From: Sipunculus nudus | Taxonomy: Eukaryota > Annelida > Sipuncula > Golfingiida > Sipunculidae | NCBI GenBank assembly: GCA_026874595.1 | Contig: CM049322.1 | Location: 41,838,340 to 41,902,339, forward strand | Direction: 5' to 3' | DNA length: 64,000 bases | Shown: piece after piece, positions 44,201-55,831 of the stretch | Numbering within the stretch: position 1 is the first letter of the stretch | Layout: each line of letters begins with the position of its first letter | The notes under the pieces: generated by a model | Database searches by the model: none | Seen by the model: only the letters and a program-made list of their open reading frames with translations | What the model was told of the DNA's origin: nothing | Program-made: the position numbers and the translations under genes

Positions 44201-46794
44201 ATTACATTACCTTGCACACATACACACAGTGGCTTCAAGGGGGGGGGGGGGGATGACAGGCATGGGAGGGTAATCAAAGTTAGATAAAAGGAATGTATAT
44301 ACCTTTGATTGTCTGTATGTTAATTCTAAATCATTTTAGATATGAAATTTTTCATAGTAAGATCATAAATTGGACAAAAGTATACAATTCAGTTAATTAA
44401 TATATTTCATTTGTAATATATAATATATTCTCTGAATAGTGTGTGTGTGTGTTGGGGGGGGGGGGGTGATTACACTGACCATCCCTTCCCCCTTGTCAAA
44501 AAATTTTGGGGATATATAACCCCCCCCCCCCCCCCGCCTATATTGACACCCCTGAACACACAGAGAATTGAGTGAAAACAATAACCCTTGCAAGGTTATT
44601 GAAATGCAGAAAAAAATCAGTAAATATTACTAGTATATATCTAGTATTTGCAAAATTATTCTTTTTAAATAATTAATATTATATATATGTGCATGTAATA
44701 TGTGCAAAAAATAAAAATGAAAATTTAAATTTTTATAAAAAATTATATATTTTTTAAAGTCATCATTATTAGTATCGTGAAAATAATTTTACAATTTTTA
44801 ATGGCATCCAGGTTGAGAATTCACAAGTCACTTGTCAAATGACAGCTTTAATACTAGCTAGGTATATCAGAAATTTTTTTTTTCCAAAATTAAGATTTTC
44901 AGATAAGAAATACACGGCAAGATTGGTTTTTGCTTCCGGATTTTATTCAATATAGTTCTAACATTCACAAAATATGACCACTCACTGATAAGTAATGGCA
45001 TTTTAATAAATCACAGAAATGAGCTAGCTGGGACCCATCTTTCCAGGAAAACCTAGGACTGTCATAAAAAAATCAGTGCTGCATGCGTTGGTTGAGCGAT
45101 ATTTATTTCAACATGCCCCAATTACAGATAATTGAGATGTATTCAATGTTAGAGTTAAATAAAATAATTACCAGTCATTTGTGCCTGCTCCCATAGACGC
45201 CTGAGACGGTTCATCGGATTCTGTGTTGACACGGCTGTCACTGTCAGACTCTGTTCACCCTCCTTCGATCTCGCCTCGTCGAGCCAATGGCTCAAATCGA
45301 AATGGTTCAATATCACAAGGATTTTCAAATCCTACATCACTACAATCACTTTCTGACATACTTGCGAAATTACTAAATTTAAGCCATAGTCGGTGGACGC
45401 TTGGTTGTCACTTGATGCATTGGAAGTTTCATCGGATTGTTTACTTCGACCATCGCCGCGCCATGATGCTTGTGTGAGACGACTACCACACGTGACGTCA
45501 CGGATTTCCCCCTTGGCTTTCGGCAGTTTCCGGAGTGTATTCGGCGCGTCAGTTTCAAATGTCGTATTAACTGATTAAATTGCTAGATTAATGTTAAATG
45601 GACCATAACATCGTGTTTTGATACATAGAAGACGAGCATATGACCTAATCGACCTCCGTGCTGAGACTTGGACTTTAATATACAATAAAGCCGATCATTT
45701 AAAACAGAGAGCATTTCCTATTTTAAATCAGTTCTCATGTATTTTGTGTATAAACTTGACCAATTATCTTGCAGTAAGTAAGGAAAAGGAAATATTACTA
45801 TTTTTTTATTTATCTATTCAAACTCCTAGATGTGAATCCAGAACCAGGAAGCCAAGATGGACTGTTGCAACCAAAGGTAGCACTAACCTTCAAATAACCA
45901 ACCATTCTCCCTCTGTCAGTACATGTACACTTAGTGTAAAAAGGAGAGGGAACGGTTATACACGTTTGTTTCATTGTTGAATTTATAACATTGTATATGA
46001 TTGAATTATATGATTGGAAAGACTATATTAGATTTACTACATAATACAAAAGAAACGGTGAGTAAATATCAAATAGTAAATGATGTAACGGGCTTTTGTG
46101 ATCAGGTACCTTTTTAATTTTTTGTTGTTACAAGTCCAATAATTTGCCTGGAACAAAGGTGACAAGTCTGCGATTTGGGTAGTTTTGTTTCCGTATGCAT
46201 TTTATAAATACTAATATGAAACTTAAAATCTTATACATAATCTCCGTCAGACCATTTATTCATTTAATTACATGCTTGATCTTGAATAGTTTTATATCTA
46301 AAAACAGAACGAACCCAGGATAAATGAGGATGATAAACACGAAAATGTATCTCTGGATGAAGATATGATAGATAGTGAGAATCCCTCATCAGGTTGGTAG
46401 ACATTCAGATTCAAATAATTAACATTGGACACGATTAACTCGTATTAAATTTAATTGTATATTATTTCGAAATATGAACCTAACCTTACTCTTTAAACAC
46501 ATAGGCAATGGTTTAGTAAATATATCGTTGTAGGCATCTCAGAGCAACCATTTGATCCATACGCTGAACCTACAAGGCTGGTGAGACCGGGCCAAAGTCA
46601 GGTAATTGTGACCACCATACGCTATGACATATTAATCTTTGCCTATAAGTCATGCATTAACACTACAAGCAATATAAAAACGCTTCTACAGCTTCACGTA
46701 AGCTGGAGAGCTAAATACCAAAATACTCTACCACTGTTTATTTATGTCCGTCCTTCAGGTTGCCATGCACTACCAGTACTCAGCAACTGATTGA
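33388..46794 (+). CDS. C-type-lectin-like transmembrane receptor, 11 exons, 431 residues
   Basis: Coding exons, all GT-AG and phase-consistent: 33388-33454, 38643-38852, 39109-39231, 39730-39984, 40446-40589, 40793-40914, 41019-41157, 45830-45876, 46308-46392, 46534-46601, 46759-46794. Exon 1 encodes a signal peptide (PRIIFLLLLAASIA). Residues 23-133 form a first CTLD-like domain (TWKEAYRCCRSRG, DWMWIDG, GSCGAY, AICEIK). Residues 134-266 form a second, Cys-rich one (NWYQAKKNC, FWVGVRKDDW, FGRCAVLN, TMCVND). Residues about 285-305 are a membrane span after KRRKDKQR. A 126-residue acidic cytoplasmic tail ends MHYQYSATD. Canonical EPN/QPD and WND sugar-binding motifs are absent, so carbohydrate binding is doubtful. 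Intron 7 carries a fossil transposon. The model rests on splice sites and frame only. Confidence 0.75.
33455..38642 (+). other. Intron 1 of the lectin-like receptor gene
   Basis: A 5.2-kb intron with GTAGGG donor and TTAAG acceptor. It holds an AT/AC microsatellite at 35168-35220 and no exon or RNA gene I can support. Confidence 0.55.
41490..41691 (+). pseudogene. Degenerate THAP-like DNA-binding domain
   Basis: The frame MTKRGVLGGCNNTNKDSVNV has the spacing of a THAP N-terminus (Cys-x(3-4)-Cys-x-N, then H-x-x-P and W). The first Cys reads Gly and the His-Phe-Pro reads His-Asn-Ser-Pro, so the zinc site is broken. THAP domains are common in transposases of animal DNA transposons. Confidence 0.35.
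43060..43266 (+). pseudogene. Cys-pair domain fragment of transposon-type protein
   Basis: The frame contains EPKFIVFHSQLKELISLCPN, then VSEICNNCNLHRKWRSQ. From memory this is the K-(Y/F)-L-V-F-x-S...C-P...C-x-x-C...W-x-S-Q pattern of THAP-associated repeat proteins in fish and invertebrates. It is short and isolated. Confidence 0.35.
43800..44610. repeat. Dispersed repeat, copy shared with 53550-53985
   Basis: Both copies share GTGTTATTCCTGG, ACATYG-type wording, TGACTATAAA/TGGCTATAAA, GTGACATCAT/GTGACGTCAT and an end GAGTGAAAACAATAACCC. G and C homopolymer runs lie at 44240-44252, 44455-44466 and 44521-44535. Confidence 0.6.
45172..45359 (-). pseudogene. Acidic N-terminal exon of a repeat-associated gene, with nonsense codon
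   Basis: From ATG at 45359 the frame reads MSESDCSDVGFENPCDIEPF, then RFEPLARRGEIEGG, a TGA at 45257-45255, and continues in frame with TESDSDSRVNTESDEPSQAS to a GTAATT donor at 45171. The order acidic-Ser stretch, PFRFEP, Ser/Asp stretch and NDW before a donor matches a family seen in many invertebrate genomes. Confidence 0.4.
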
Positions 46795-47640
46795 TTACAT
46801 AATTCAAGTCACTGAAAATTAAGTTGTTCATTTCATTTCAGTAGAAGGACCGGTTGTCATTATTTTACACAGTCCCTTCTATTTACACTGAACTATTAAC
46901 TGAGAGACCGTTGGTTATTAGCTCACTGACTTTTTTCCAAGAAGTAACCACAAGAGATTAATGAGTCCGGTCCCTGGCTTGCCGTATGTTTCCGTGCACG
47001 AAAAGAAGGCGGTACAATGCTAATTACTACGGAGCCCCTGCACTCTATCCATAAACATATGTCAGAAATATCTTTGTAGCACACATAAAAAGGTCCAAAC
47101 TTACTGTAGGAGAATCCACAGGGTTAAGAGTAGCCGTGACAAACACGACTCAGTTAGGGCCCCCTAATGAGTCGTGACACAAGCCAAATTGAGCACCGCC
47201 CTGCAAGACCAGCCCACGCGCTTTATAACCGTATCTCCGTACACAGTCAGCAGGCAGACCGCAGGCAGAAATCTCCCATACATGCAGATCAATATACGAA
47301 TATAATGGGTTATTACGAAATATTTCACACACATGGTAGGTGTCGTTGGAGAGATAAGAAACTTATTAAAAGGTCTAGTAGTTTTATTTGAAGTAACACG
47401 ATCCTTGTAAGCAATGAGGCGTTGTCCAAAATGACGAAAATAGTCATGGATCCTTATAATGTGATCCTTAGATGTGCAGGCACTCAGGCAGGCCAGTGAT
47501 CTGGCCATAATGTCAGAGGGCAGATCTGGCGCTAGGTTAAGAGAGTGACCTTATTAACATTTCCATGACTTCAACTGTCCAGAAATTTTGCCCAAAACCT
47601 GTGGAAAACAGCAAATTTGAAAAAAAAAATGCAGTACTCG
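46795..47640. other. 3' flank of the lectin receptor gene; no gene seen
   Basis: No second gene or RNA is visible, and no AATAAA lies close to the stop at 46794. Confidence 0.45.
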
Positions 47641-47657
47641 CTCAATCAGCGTACCTT

Positions 47658-47659
<2 letters not shown>

Positions 47660-47731
<72 letters not shown>
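47660..47731. repeat. Compound (CT)n(AT)n microsatellite
   Basis: A CT tract is followed directly by a TA tract, the mirror of the tract at 20583-20657; both sit beside GGTGGCGCCACC-family sequence or SINE heads. Confidence 0.9.
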
Positions 47732-47734
<3 letters not shown>

Positions 47735-47759
47735 TGCAAAACTTTAGCCCGATCAATCG

Positions 47760-48430
47760 AACGACTCCGGCGATATGTGTGATTTTCACCAAAAACAGAC
47801 AAACAGATTCTAGGTGGCACCAGCATTCTTGTATACTATATAAACCATTCCAATATCTATAGACTAGCCAATGTTCAAGCAGGGGCATAAGACTACTTCT
47901 CAGATAAATGCCTGAAAGTGTAATAAAAATGTGTGATTGTAAATGTTGCGCCACCTGTCATTTATACGAAAGAGCTATCCAAGATGGGTGAACATGGACA
48001 CTTTCAGGCTTATACTCCTGAAATAGGTACAATTTTTAACCCAAAACAGATTTATGGATACACGCTATCCAGGTGGACGCTTGTAGGTGGCACCCTCAAC
48101 CTTGTGTAGGATATTGAGGTATCAAAGTCCTATGGGCATACACAACTGCAGGCGATTTCGCCAAAACACTGCTTAGATAAATACATGGATGTAGTCTACG
48201 AATACGTGCATGGTTGGATGCAATGGGAAAACTTTGCAGATGACGTCTCCGGGTTTAAGTACGAGATCTAGGTATCCAGGATCTAAGAAAATGGAAATTG
48301 CACCTTAATACAGTCAACCACTCTTGTCATAAAGGTTACTATCATCGATCAAATAAAAAAAAAGGTGAACACTACGCAAAAGGAAGGGAACGTGGCGCCA
48401 CCAGTCTTTCTTATACACCAGCTCGAGTGA
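47760..48430 (+). repeat. GGTGGCGCCACC-family degenerate array, second locus
   Basis: Same unit order as 18540-19740, with cores AGGTGGCACCA (47812), TGTTGCGCCACC (47944), AGGTGGCACC (48085) and CGTGGCGCCACC (48391). Confidence 0.65.
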
Positions 48431-49560
48431 TTCCGATGATTATGCCGAGTTTAGAAAGGTCCGTCAGGGGATCCCAGAGGAGTTCTCGAGAAATGAACTC
48501 GGCGGCGGTGCAACACGGCTGAAAATAAAATATCCACTAAACACTTCCTCTTCTAGAAGACAGTGTGCCTACGACGAGTTTCACTTCATTCGAGTTTTTT
48601 TACATTGCTTCTTTTGATGATGTAATCTGTACCTGGGAGTACCTAAGTTCTTAAAGATACATAATCAATATGAATAATATGCGTATTATCTCACGCTATT
48701 CGCGTAGTTACATAAGCTTTCTACCAAATCCATCCCGCAACACCATTGAAATTTTAAATTTAAAAGTGTTATACGTTTTGTATTCCTTTGTGTTAGTAAA
48801 CACAGTCTACGTGTATCTGTTTACTATAACAAGGCCGCTTGACCAAAAACACGACCTTGAAAAATCATGATATGTTCCGTCATGTTTATGTTCGGGCCTC
48901 TGGTCCCGCCAAGCGTAAGCTTGTTGATTTGCATTTGTGTACAGAAACTAGCCAATGATTTTTGAAATTAACAAAAAAAATCAGCCGCCGCCACCTTTTA
49001 TAAGGCCATCAGATGATTTTTTTTTTGCGGCCTGAACCCTTTATAAGGTTTTGTCATTCATCCTCCTGAGTTGAACCCCTCCTTTTCATAAATCTCGAGT
49101 CACGTGTTTTTTTCCAATTTACTGACCATGCAGGAAGGTCAGTGACTGGGTCAAATGTAGACCAAGGATGCCAAAATCCATCACTGGCAGCAGGGTTATA
49201 CATATGCACAGCAGACCTTAATTCTGCGCTGGTTGTGTTACACGCTTGTGTCGTGAATAACCGGCTCACCAAAGGACGATGCCGGCATTCCGATGTTTAC
49301 CGAAGGTAGTTCGCAATTTCAAAACCACGCTGAAATCACTATGTATATATTAAAGTCATTGTATTCGAAAAAAAATGACCGGGTTCCGCCGCTGCCGCGT
49401 TCGTTTCCGGAGAACTCCTCTGGGACCCTTGGACCGATCTTTCCAAAACCTGGCATAGTTATTCGCTCACCTATATAGCCGTGCCTTACAAAGACAGGTA
49501 GCACGACCTGCAATCCTTTATGTGCAGCAATAATCTGGGTGTCTTTGGGATAACAGCCCA
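48431..49560. other. No supported gene
   Basis: An acceptor-like CTTCTAG at 48551 opens a short frame ending at 48652, but no partner exon is found. Confidence 0.4.
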
Positions 49561-50280
49561 TATCTCAAGGGTGGTTCGATGTATTGAGCTGACTTTTTGC
49601 ATGTCCATGAATCTTTAATCTCTCCATCTCGTACTTAAGACTGGTGGCGCCACCTGCAATCATTTTTGCGTTGCATGTATCCATGAAATTGCCTCTATTC
49701 GTCTTATTGATTGGTTCAATGTATTTGGCTAGTGCATCTAGTGCATGTCTATAGATCTAGTGCATGTCTATAGATCTTGGATATCTCCATCCTTTCGCAA
49801 GACTGGTGGTGCCATCTGCATTCGTTTTCGTCTGGCGCTACATATGTATATTTGCTTTGGGTAAATAATCCATATGTCAAGAGTGGTTCCATATATTGGT
49901 CTAAAATTTTGCATATCCACATCTTTGATACAACCATAGCGTACTAAAGACTGGTGGTGCCATCTGCAGTCGTTTTTGTGTGGTGTCCATCCCTACATTT
50001 CCTTTGGGTGAAAATTTCTCCTTTCTCAAGAGTGGTTTACTGATTGGTTTGAAAGTTGGCATCTCCATCTTGGAGAGTAATCTCATACACCAGACAGGTG
50101 GCGCCACCTATCTCTCCGTTTTCGTTGAATACATTGATTCCCTTTTCTCAGGAGTGGTTAGTCATATTGGGCTGACATTGTGCATGTTCATACATCTTGG
50201 ATACCTTCACCTTGTACTAAAGAGGGATGGCGCCATCTGAAACCGTTCTTGCGGTTGCATTCATCCGTGCATTGGTTATG
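49560..50280 (-). repeat. GGTGGCGCCACC-family degenerate array, opposite orientation
   Basis: Cores GGTGGCGCCACC (49643), GGTGGTGCCATC (49804 and 49952), GGTGGCGCCACC (50097) and GATGGCGCCATC (50227), with the unit wording reversed relative to the other two loci (GAGTGGTT, TTTTGCATGTCCA). A 23-bp direct duplication lies at 49733-49780. Confidence 0.65.
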
Positions 50281-50989
50281 GACTCTACGGACGGTTTACC
50301 CAAAAGGCGCAAGCCAGGTTTAATGATGTGTAAGGATAAACGGGGAGCGCAATACAACAGCACAATATCAGGACATTACAGTATTTGAATTCGGAAAGTG
50401 CTCTTTCCTTCTATACTAAACTTCTTGTAGGCACGTCAGTGATCGTGTTTGTTTTGTTTTTTTTTTCGTCAGATTTGCCGATAATCGCATAATTTCTCAT
50501 CAGCAACATCTATGGTCGAGTTGTTACTTGCCAGACACAGTTATAATCATGATGTATTTTGTCAGACACATCCGTAATCTTTTTTTTTTTTTTTTGGTCA
50601 GGTTCCCGATATTCGTGTAATTCTAGTAATATTTTTCAATGCACTTTCGGTTCCTTTACCTATTTGTTACCTATATTGTGTTTATTAATGGAGGAGTCGA
50701 CATCATGCCTATTCGGTGGTCTCACCCTGATGTTTGACAAGTTGGAGGTGGTTGTGTTTACACCGGGTGGTTGTAATACCGACTTCGTCTTCTTGAAAGT
50801 ATTATTTGAACCAAAGATTATATTCATTCCAGGATGATAACGTTACCAGGTGGTCATCAACCCCGGTTTTGTGGTGTCAGCGAAGTGTTCGTCATTTGTT
50901 ATAATGTCATGTTACGATATGACCTTATGTTATATAACCATGTAAAATATCATGATTAGTTAAATTAATGATATTACCAATGATATATT

Positions 50990-51195
50990 GCACAGGGTTG
51001 GGATGGTAGCAGTGTCAACGTTTCTGAGGATAACAGAAATTATCAGGTCATACATCAAGTCGGGTTTACTGCTGAGCTCGCCACCAGATGTCGCTGCTCT
51101 ATTTTTGCTTAGCACCAGGGCGGCCAAAGATGAAAGGCATCTGTTCACGGCAGTTGTTTTTCCCAGAGCCTGGTAGACCATTGATGAAAGTTGAT
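50990..51195 (-). pseudogene. Inverted NACHT P-loop fragment
   Basis: The minus strand matches the start of the NLR NACHT exon (55879-56060) closely: ACTTTCATCA, GGTCTACC, the AACAGATG-x-CTTTCATCTT block and CCCGACTT-x-ATGTATGACCT. An extra A in the run of the P-loop codons (CTGGGAAAAACAACTG instead of four A) shifts the frame, and homology ends near 50990. A (TA)n tract (51201-51250) abuts it. Confidence 0.75.
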
Positions 51196-51197
51196 GT

Positions 51198-51253
<56 letters not shown>

Positions 51254-51346
51254 CATTATGGAGATATAATATCTTTATGTCAACTGTGGTAAAAACTCAG
51301 ATTGGTACCTCGATATAACTATATATATATTTTTTTTCTATTACAG

Positions 51347-51818
51347 TTTGTACCGGACGATTTTCTCGGAGGGGCACACGGCTTTTTGGATCCGACGGTC
51401 CCATCAATTCCAGTGCCTGCCGGTAAATACTTTTATGGCAAATTGTAAATAACAAAAACACATTCACAAAGAATAAAAAAAAAAAAAAAAACATAATGAA
51501 TAATCAAAATAGCAAAATGATAAAATTTCTGTAATATTTTCAGAAAACAGCGTCCAGAAGTTGAGACTTTTAGGACCATGGCAGCTGCAGGTGGCTTATC
51601 ATTACAGACGGCATCACAGTTACATACATGTTTGCCAGTTTGGCCCTTACCGGCGGAAGCAGCGGTTGGAGTCCTTATACGTACCCACTTTGTGTACCGT
51701 ACAGAACATGTTAGACAAAAGCGAAGCAGACGTCAGTGATATTCAGAGCATATTCAAGAACGTAAGATAGTCCGGCTTCTTCTCTAATTCATATTTTGAT
51801 AATATGGAATAATGAGAA

Positions 51819-51886
<68 letters not shown>

Positions 51887-53379
51887 CACGGGTTTCAACA
51901 TCACATATTTTTGGAAGAACCGAAGTCCCGGGTCAAAATTTTGAAGAGTCCCGCGGGTCCTTGGCTAATTGAAAGGGATTGAAGGTTCTGCATCAGATCA
52001 ATTCAATATTTTATTATTTATTATGTCCAATAAGGCGTGTTAGTACACGTTTAACTGTCCACGAATAAAAAATGTTTTTAGTATATGAGTAGAAATGGTA
52101 TAGTTGATATTAATTCCTTAATCAGAATGAATGCCTGAAAATCATGCTAGAGACTCAATTAAATTTGAGGAACTAAAAACTGAGATTACTTAAAATTTCA
52201 TAAATGCAAATATTGTTACATAATCATTTTTTACGGAACAGATGTAATTAGCGGGAGATAGGTACACTTGTAAACATCTAACGTAAATATTATTATGTAG
52301 TTGCAGCACGTTTGATATCCCTTTTATTTATAAATCTTTAAAATGAATATGCATAACAATTATCAGTCCACTGTTTTCCACCTATACCCTGATAATACGA
52401 TCTTGTAACATTAGCATCACGGAAAATAGTCCCAACTACCAATCATAAGGCGTATATCATGCATTTTTTATCATATTTGCTTACGATCCAGAATGATGTT
52501 AAACAAAATCTTGAACCAGATGTCAAAATTAATTTATTCCACAAGATATTCTTTTAATTTATCATGAAAAGATTGAGAAATTTTAGGGACCCAGTGCTAA
52601 AATGTATATGTCGAGACGAGTAGGTCCTGTCGATGTCAGTCAATGTTAGAATATATTTCGCTATAACAGACAAATCGTCCGGTCCCGTAACTGTCCGCCC
52701 CAGAGGGTTTCACTGTATCAGAAATATGTACTAAGACCAGTAGATAATATTATACGGTGTTGAATAGCGTTTTGTTATAAAAAAGTTAATTTATGTGTTA
52801 GATTTAGCTTATTGTCACCTGATATAATTGTTATTTGCAGTAGTTAGACTTGCCTGGGATGTGAGTTTGAGATAACGCTTTTTTCTGGACAAAAAAGTAC
52901 GCCACTTTCCTGTGGTCAGAAAAGTACGCGGACGATCGTGAGTTAATTAATTAGGTCCGGGCCAGCTATGATCACACTTTCGGATTAACCAAGAGGGCCC
53001 GACGCTGTATTAACACACAACCGGCTATGGTAAAGATCACTGGTCAGCCACTGTGACGGAGCCCGCTTTGAACTTGTGTTGCCGGATTCTGCTGCCTGAA
53101 ACCGTTTCCGGTTGGACGAATCGGGGTTGATGGCCGCGAGTCCCAGACCTGTATCACGCGTCTCTGACGCTTATTCCGCGTCTCTGAAAGCCTTATATAT
53201 AAAGATAAACCTGTCATACGACCATCCATTTGGATGACAAAAAGTGGGCTTACTTCACAGGTTGTCTTATCAGAAACGTGAGTTATAACCAATGCGAATA
53301 CTTTTGGTTAACTCAAATGTTGGTTTTAACATACGAGTGGTCTTAATTGACAGATGGTCTTTCAGACAAGTTTCACTGT

Positions 53380-53434
<55 letters not shown>

Positions 53435-53492
53435 CCTGCTACTGCTAATATTGTTACTACTTACACTGCCACTGCTAACGTTACTACCACCT

Positions 53493-53524
<32 letters not shown>

Positions 53525-55628
53525 TGGAGTGATATAGGGACACAAACCCTGTGCGGAAGATAGTGATATTGAACTTTAATTAAATCTGTGTTATTCCTGG
53601 GAACTTTTTAACTGAATATTTTATTTTTTAAACGCCATGGACATCGTGGTATTGCTGTACTTGACTATAAACATAACGATTTACAACTATGTCCCGTCCC
53701 CTATGATGTACGCTGGACTACGGACACCTTTCAGGGAATCCGTACGTGGCGTGACGTCATTTTCGCCTGTGATGTAACGGATCACGCTCGCCAGATGGCC
53801 GTATTCTCACATGCAATGAGTGCAAGTTGTAAAATGTGCTATATAAACCCATAAAACCCTCATTCCGTGGTTATTCACGCTTGGATTTACACAAAAAATA
53901 GTTCTGTTAACACTTTCGTAATACCACTATATACAGAATCGAGTGAAAACAATAACCCCCGCTTCGCGCAGGGTTAATAATAATAATAATAAACAGAAAA
54001 GCACTCAAAGAGCGCAGGCCACCGCCAAGGCAGCTAATTAGCCTATCCGCATATGGAACTGTCAGAAAAGCATATATAAAATATTACTGGATCCAGAATG
54101 TTTTCCGTATCAAAATTTAATCAATTGTTTCTTCTATATCATTGCCGAGCTATCCTGAAGATTTCACGAAAATCCGTCAATAACTTTTTGACTAATGTTG
54201 CTAACAGACAAGCATACAAACCAACGCCCGCAAAAACATAACCCCTGCCGCTTGGCGAAGGTAATAAACAGCTAAAGTCGAATATATTTGCAGACTTAAG
54301 CTAAGATTTCTTATGTACGGAATGCGGAATGCGTATAAAGTCGGTACAAGTACTGAGTAATAAAAAAGGTCAGATTCATCATGCGCAGATCCGGAATGCG
54401 GAATGCGTATCCGGCAAAATGAATCGCTACATGATTTTTTTAAGTTTCGAGATGGTATCCAGGGTCAACACATAGATAAAATGCATGCCGCCGTGCAGGT
54501 TCATATGATATCTCTCAACCCGCATTCCGCATTCCGTACATAAGAATCTATCTTGAGTGAGCCCTTTAAGCCCAGGCGAGGCTATGAGAACCTGTTTTTC
54601 TTTTTACTTTTGACCATCTGACAGTCCATGCTACCTTTGCACGTGAAATAATGTGACCACGTCATGTTAAAATTCATAAAATAACCAGACATACTGTCGT
54701 GCTATAAATAGAGTATTAGTTAAATGCATGAGATTGCAGGCTTACCTGTAAATATATATTTAATTTATTCTTGCATATCAATATTATCATGCACAACAAA
54801 TCATCACCATTTTAAAGACAGAACTTGATAGACACTACTACCAGTTATCAGGGAATTAAAAAAAAATAATATGACCACGTCATGTTAAAATTTATGTAGT
54901 TTTACTAAAATTATTGATTGTCCGTTAAATTATTTGTATGTATGGGCTATATTGTATATTTTATGCCTTAATGTATCAAATGTCCCGTTAACAGTCAAAA
55001 GCTGCGTTTTTGCATTTTTTCTGTCTCGTTACAACACAAGATGTGACCACATTAATTTATTATTTTAATTGTAAGAATGTTTACACAACGGATGAATGAA
55101 TATGATAATAACTGTATATAATTAGAAAGAAAATAATAAGATTTTATCGGTACATGCGTTTGAAAGTTGTCACCTGTCCACCGATAGGAAACCAAATATG
55201 GCAATATCGTCACTGCTACGTCTCTGTGTAAACAGTAGACCCCCCCCCCCCCCCCCCCCCCCTTGAAACAATAGAGCGCATTCCGCGGTTATTTACACAT
55301 GTATTGCCAACCAAATTTAATCAATTGTTCCTCGAATTATTGCCGAGTTATCCTAAGCTTTCATAAAACTCCATTGAGAACATTTTTTTTTGTATTATCA
55401 TGCTAACAGACAAACAGATAAGGACAAACAGACACACAGACAAACAGCCGCTGCCAAAAACATATCCCCCGTCGCTAGGCTTGGCGGAGGTAATAAAGCA
55501 GAACAAAAAATATCACCACCGGATTTGTTTTCCTTTACATTTAGTTCTTTTCTTACAAACGAAAACAGAAACTGCTGAAAAGGGCACTTTGAATAATAAA
55601 AATAATTGATTATTATTATTATTTCTTA

Positions 55629-55676
<48 letters not shown>

Positions 55677-55774
55677 AATTATTAAATATAATTATTATTG
55701 TTGTTGTTATTATTATAGCTGTTACTGTTATTATTATTATTATATTTATTATTATTATTAATATTATTATTATT

Positions 55775-55831
<57 letters not shown>

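Larger units (their letters stand above)
41230..45560 (+). mobile_element. Decayed THAP-type DNA transposon region in intron 7
   Basis: This stretch carries, in order, a THAP-like start (41490), an acidic linker frame (42471-42701), a Cys-pair domain (43060-43266) and, on the opposite strand, a second gene-like exon (45172-45359). CACGTGACGTCA-type words appear near both ends (about 41367 and 45488). Terminal inverted repeats could not be identified, so the borders are approximate and the region could be two nested elements. Confidence 0.4.

Noticed and set aside
48551-48652. Possible exon after CTTCTAG
   Set aside because: Isolated, short and without a phase-matched partner.
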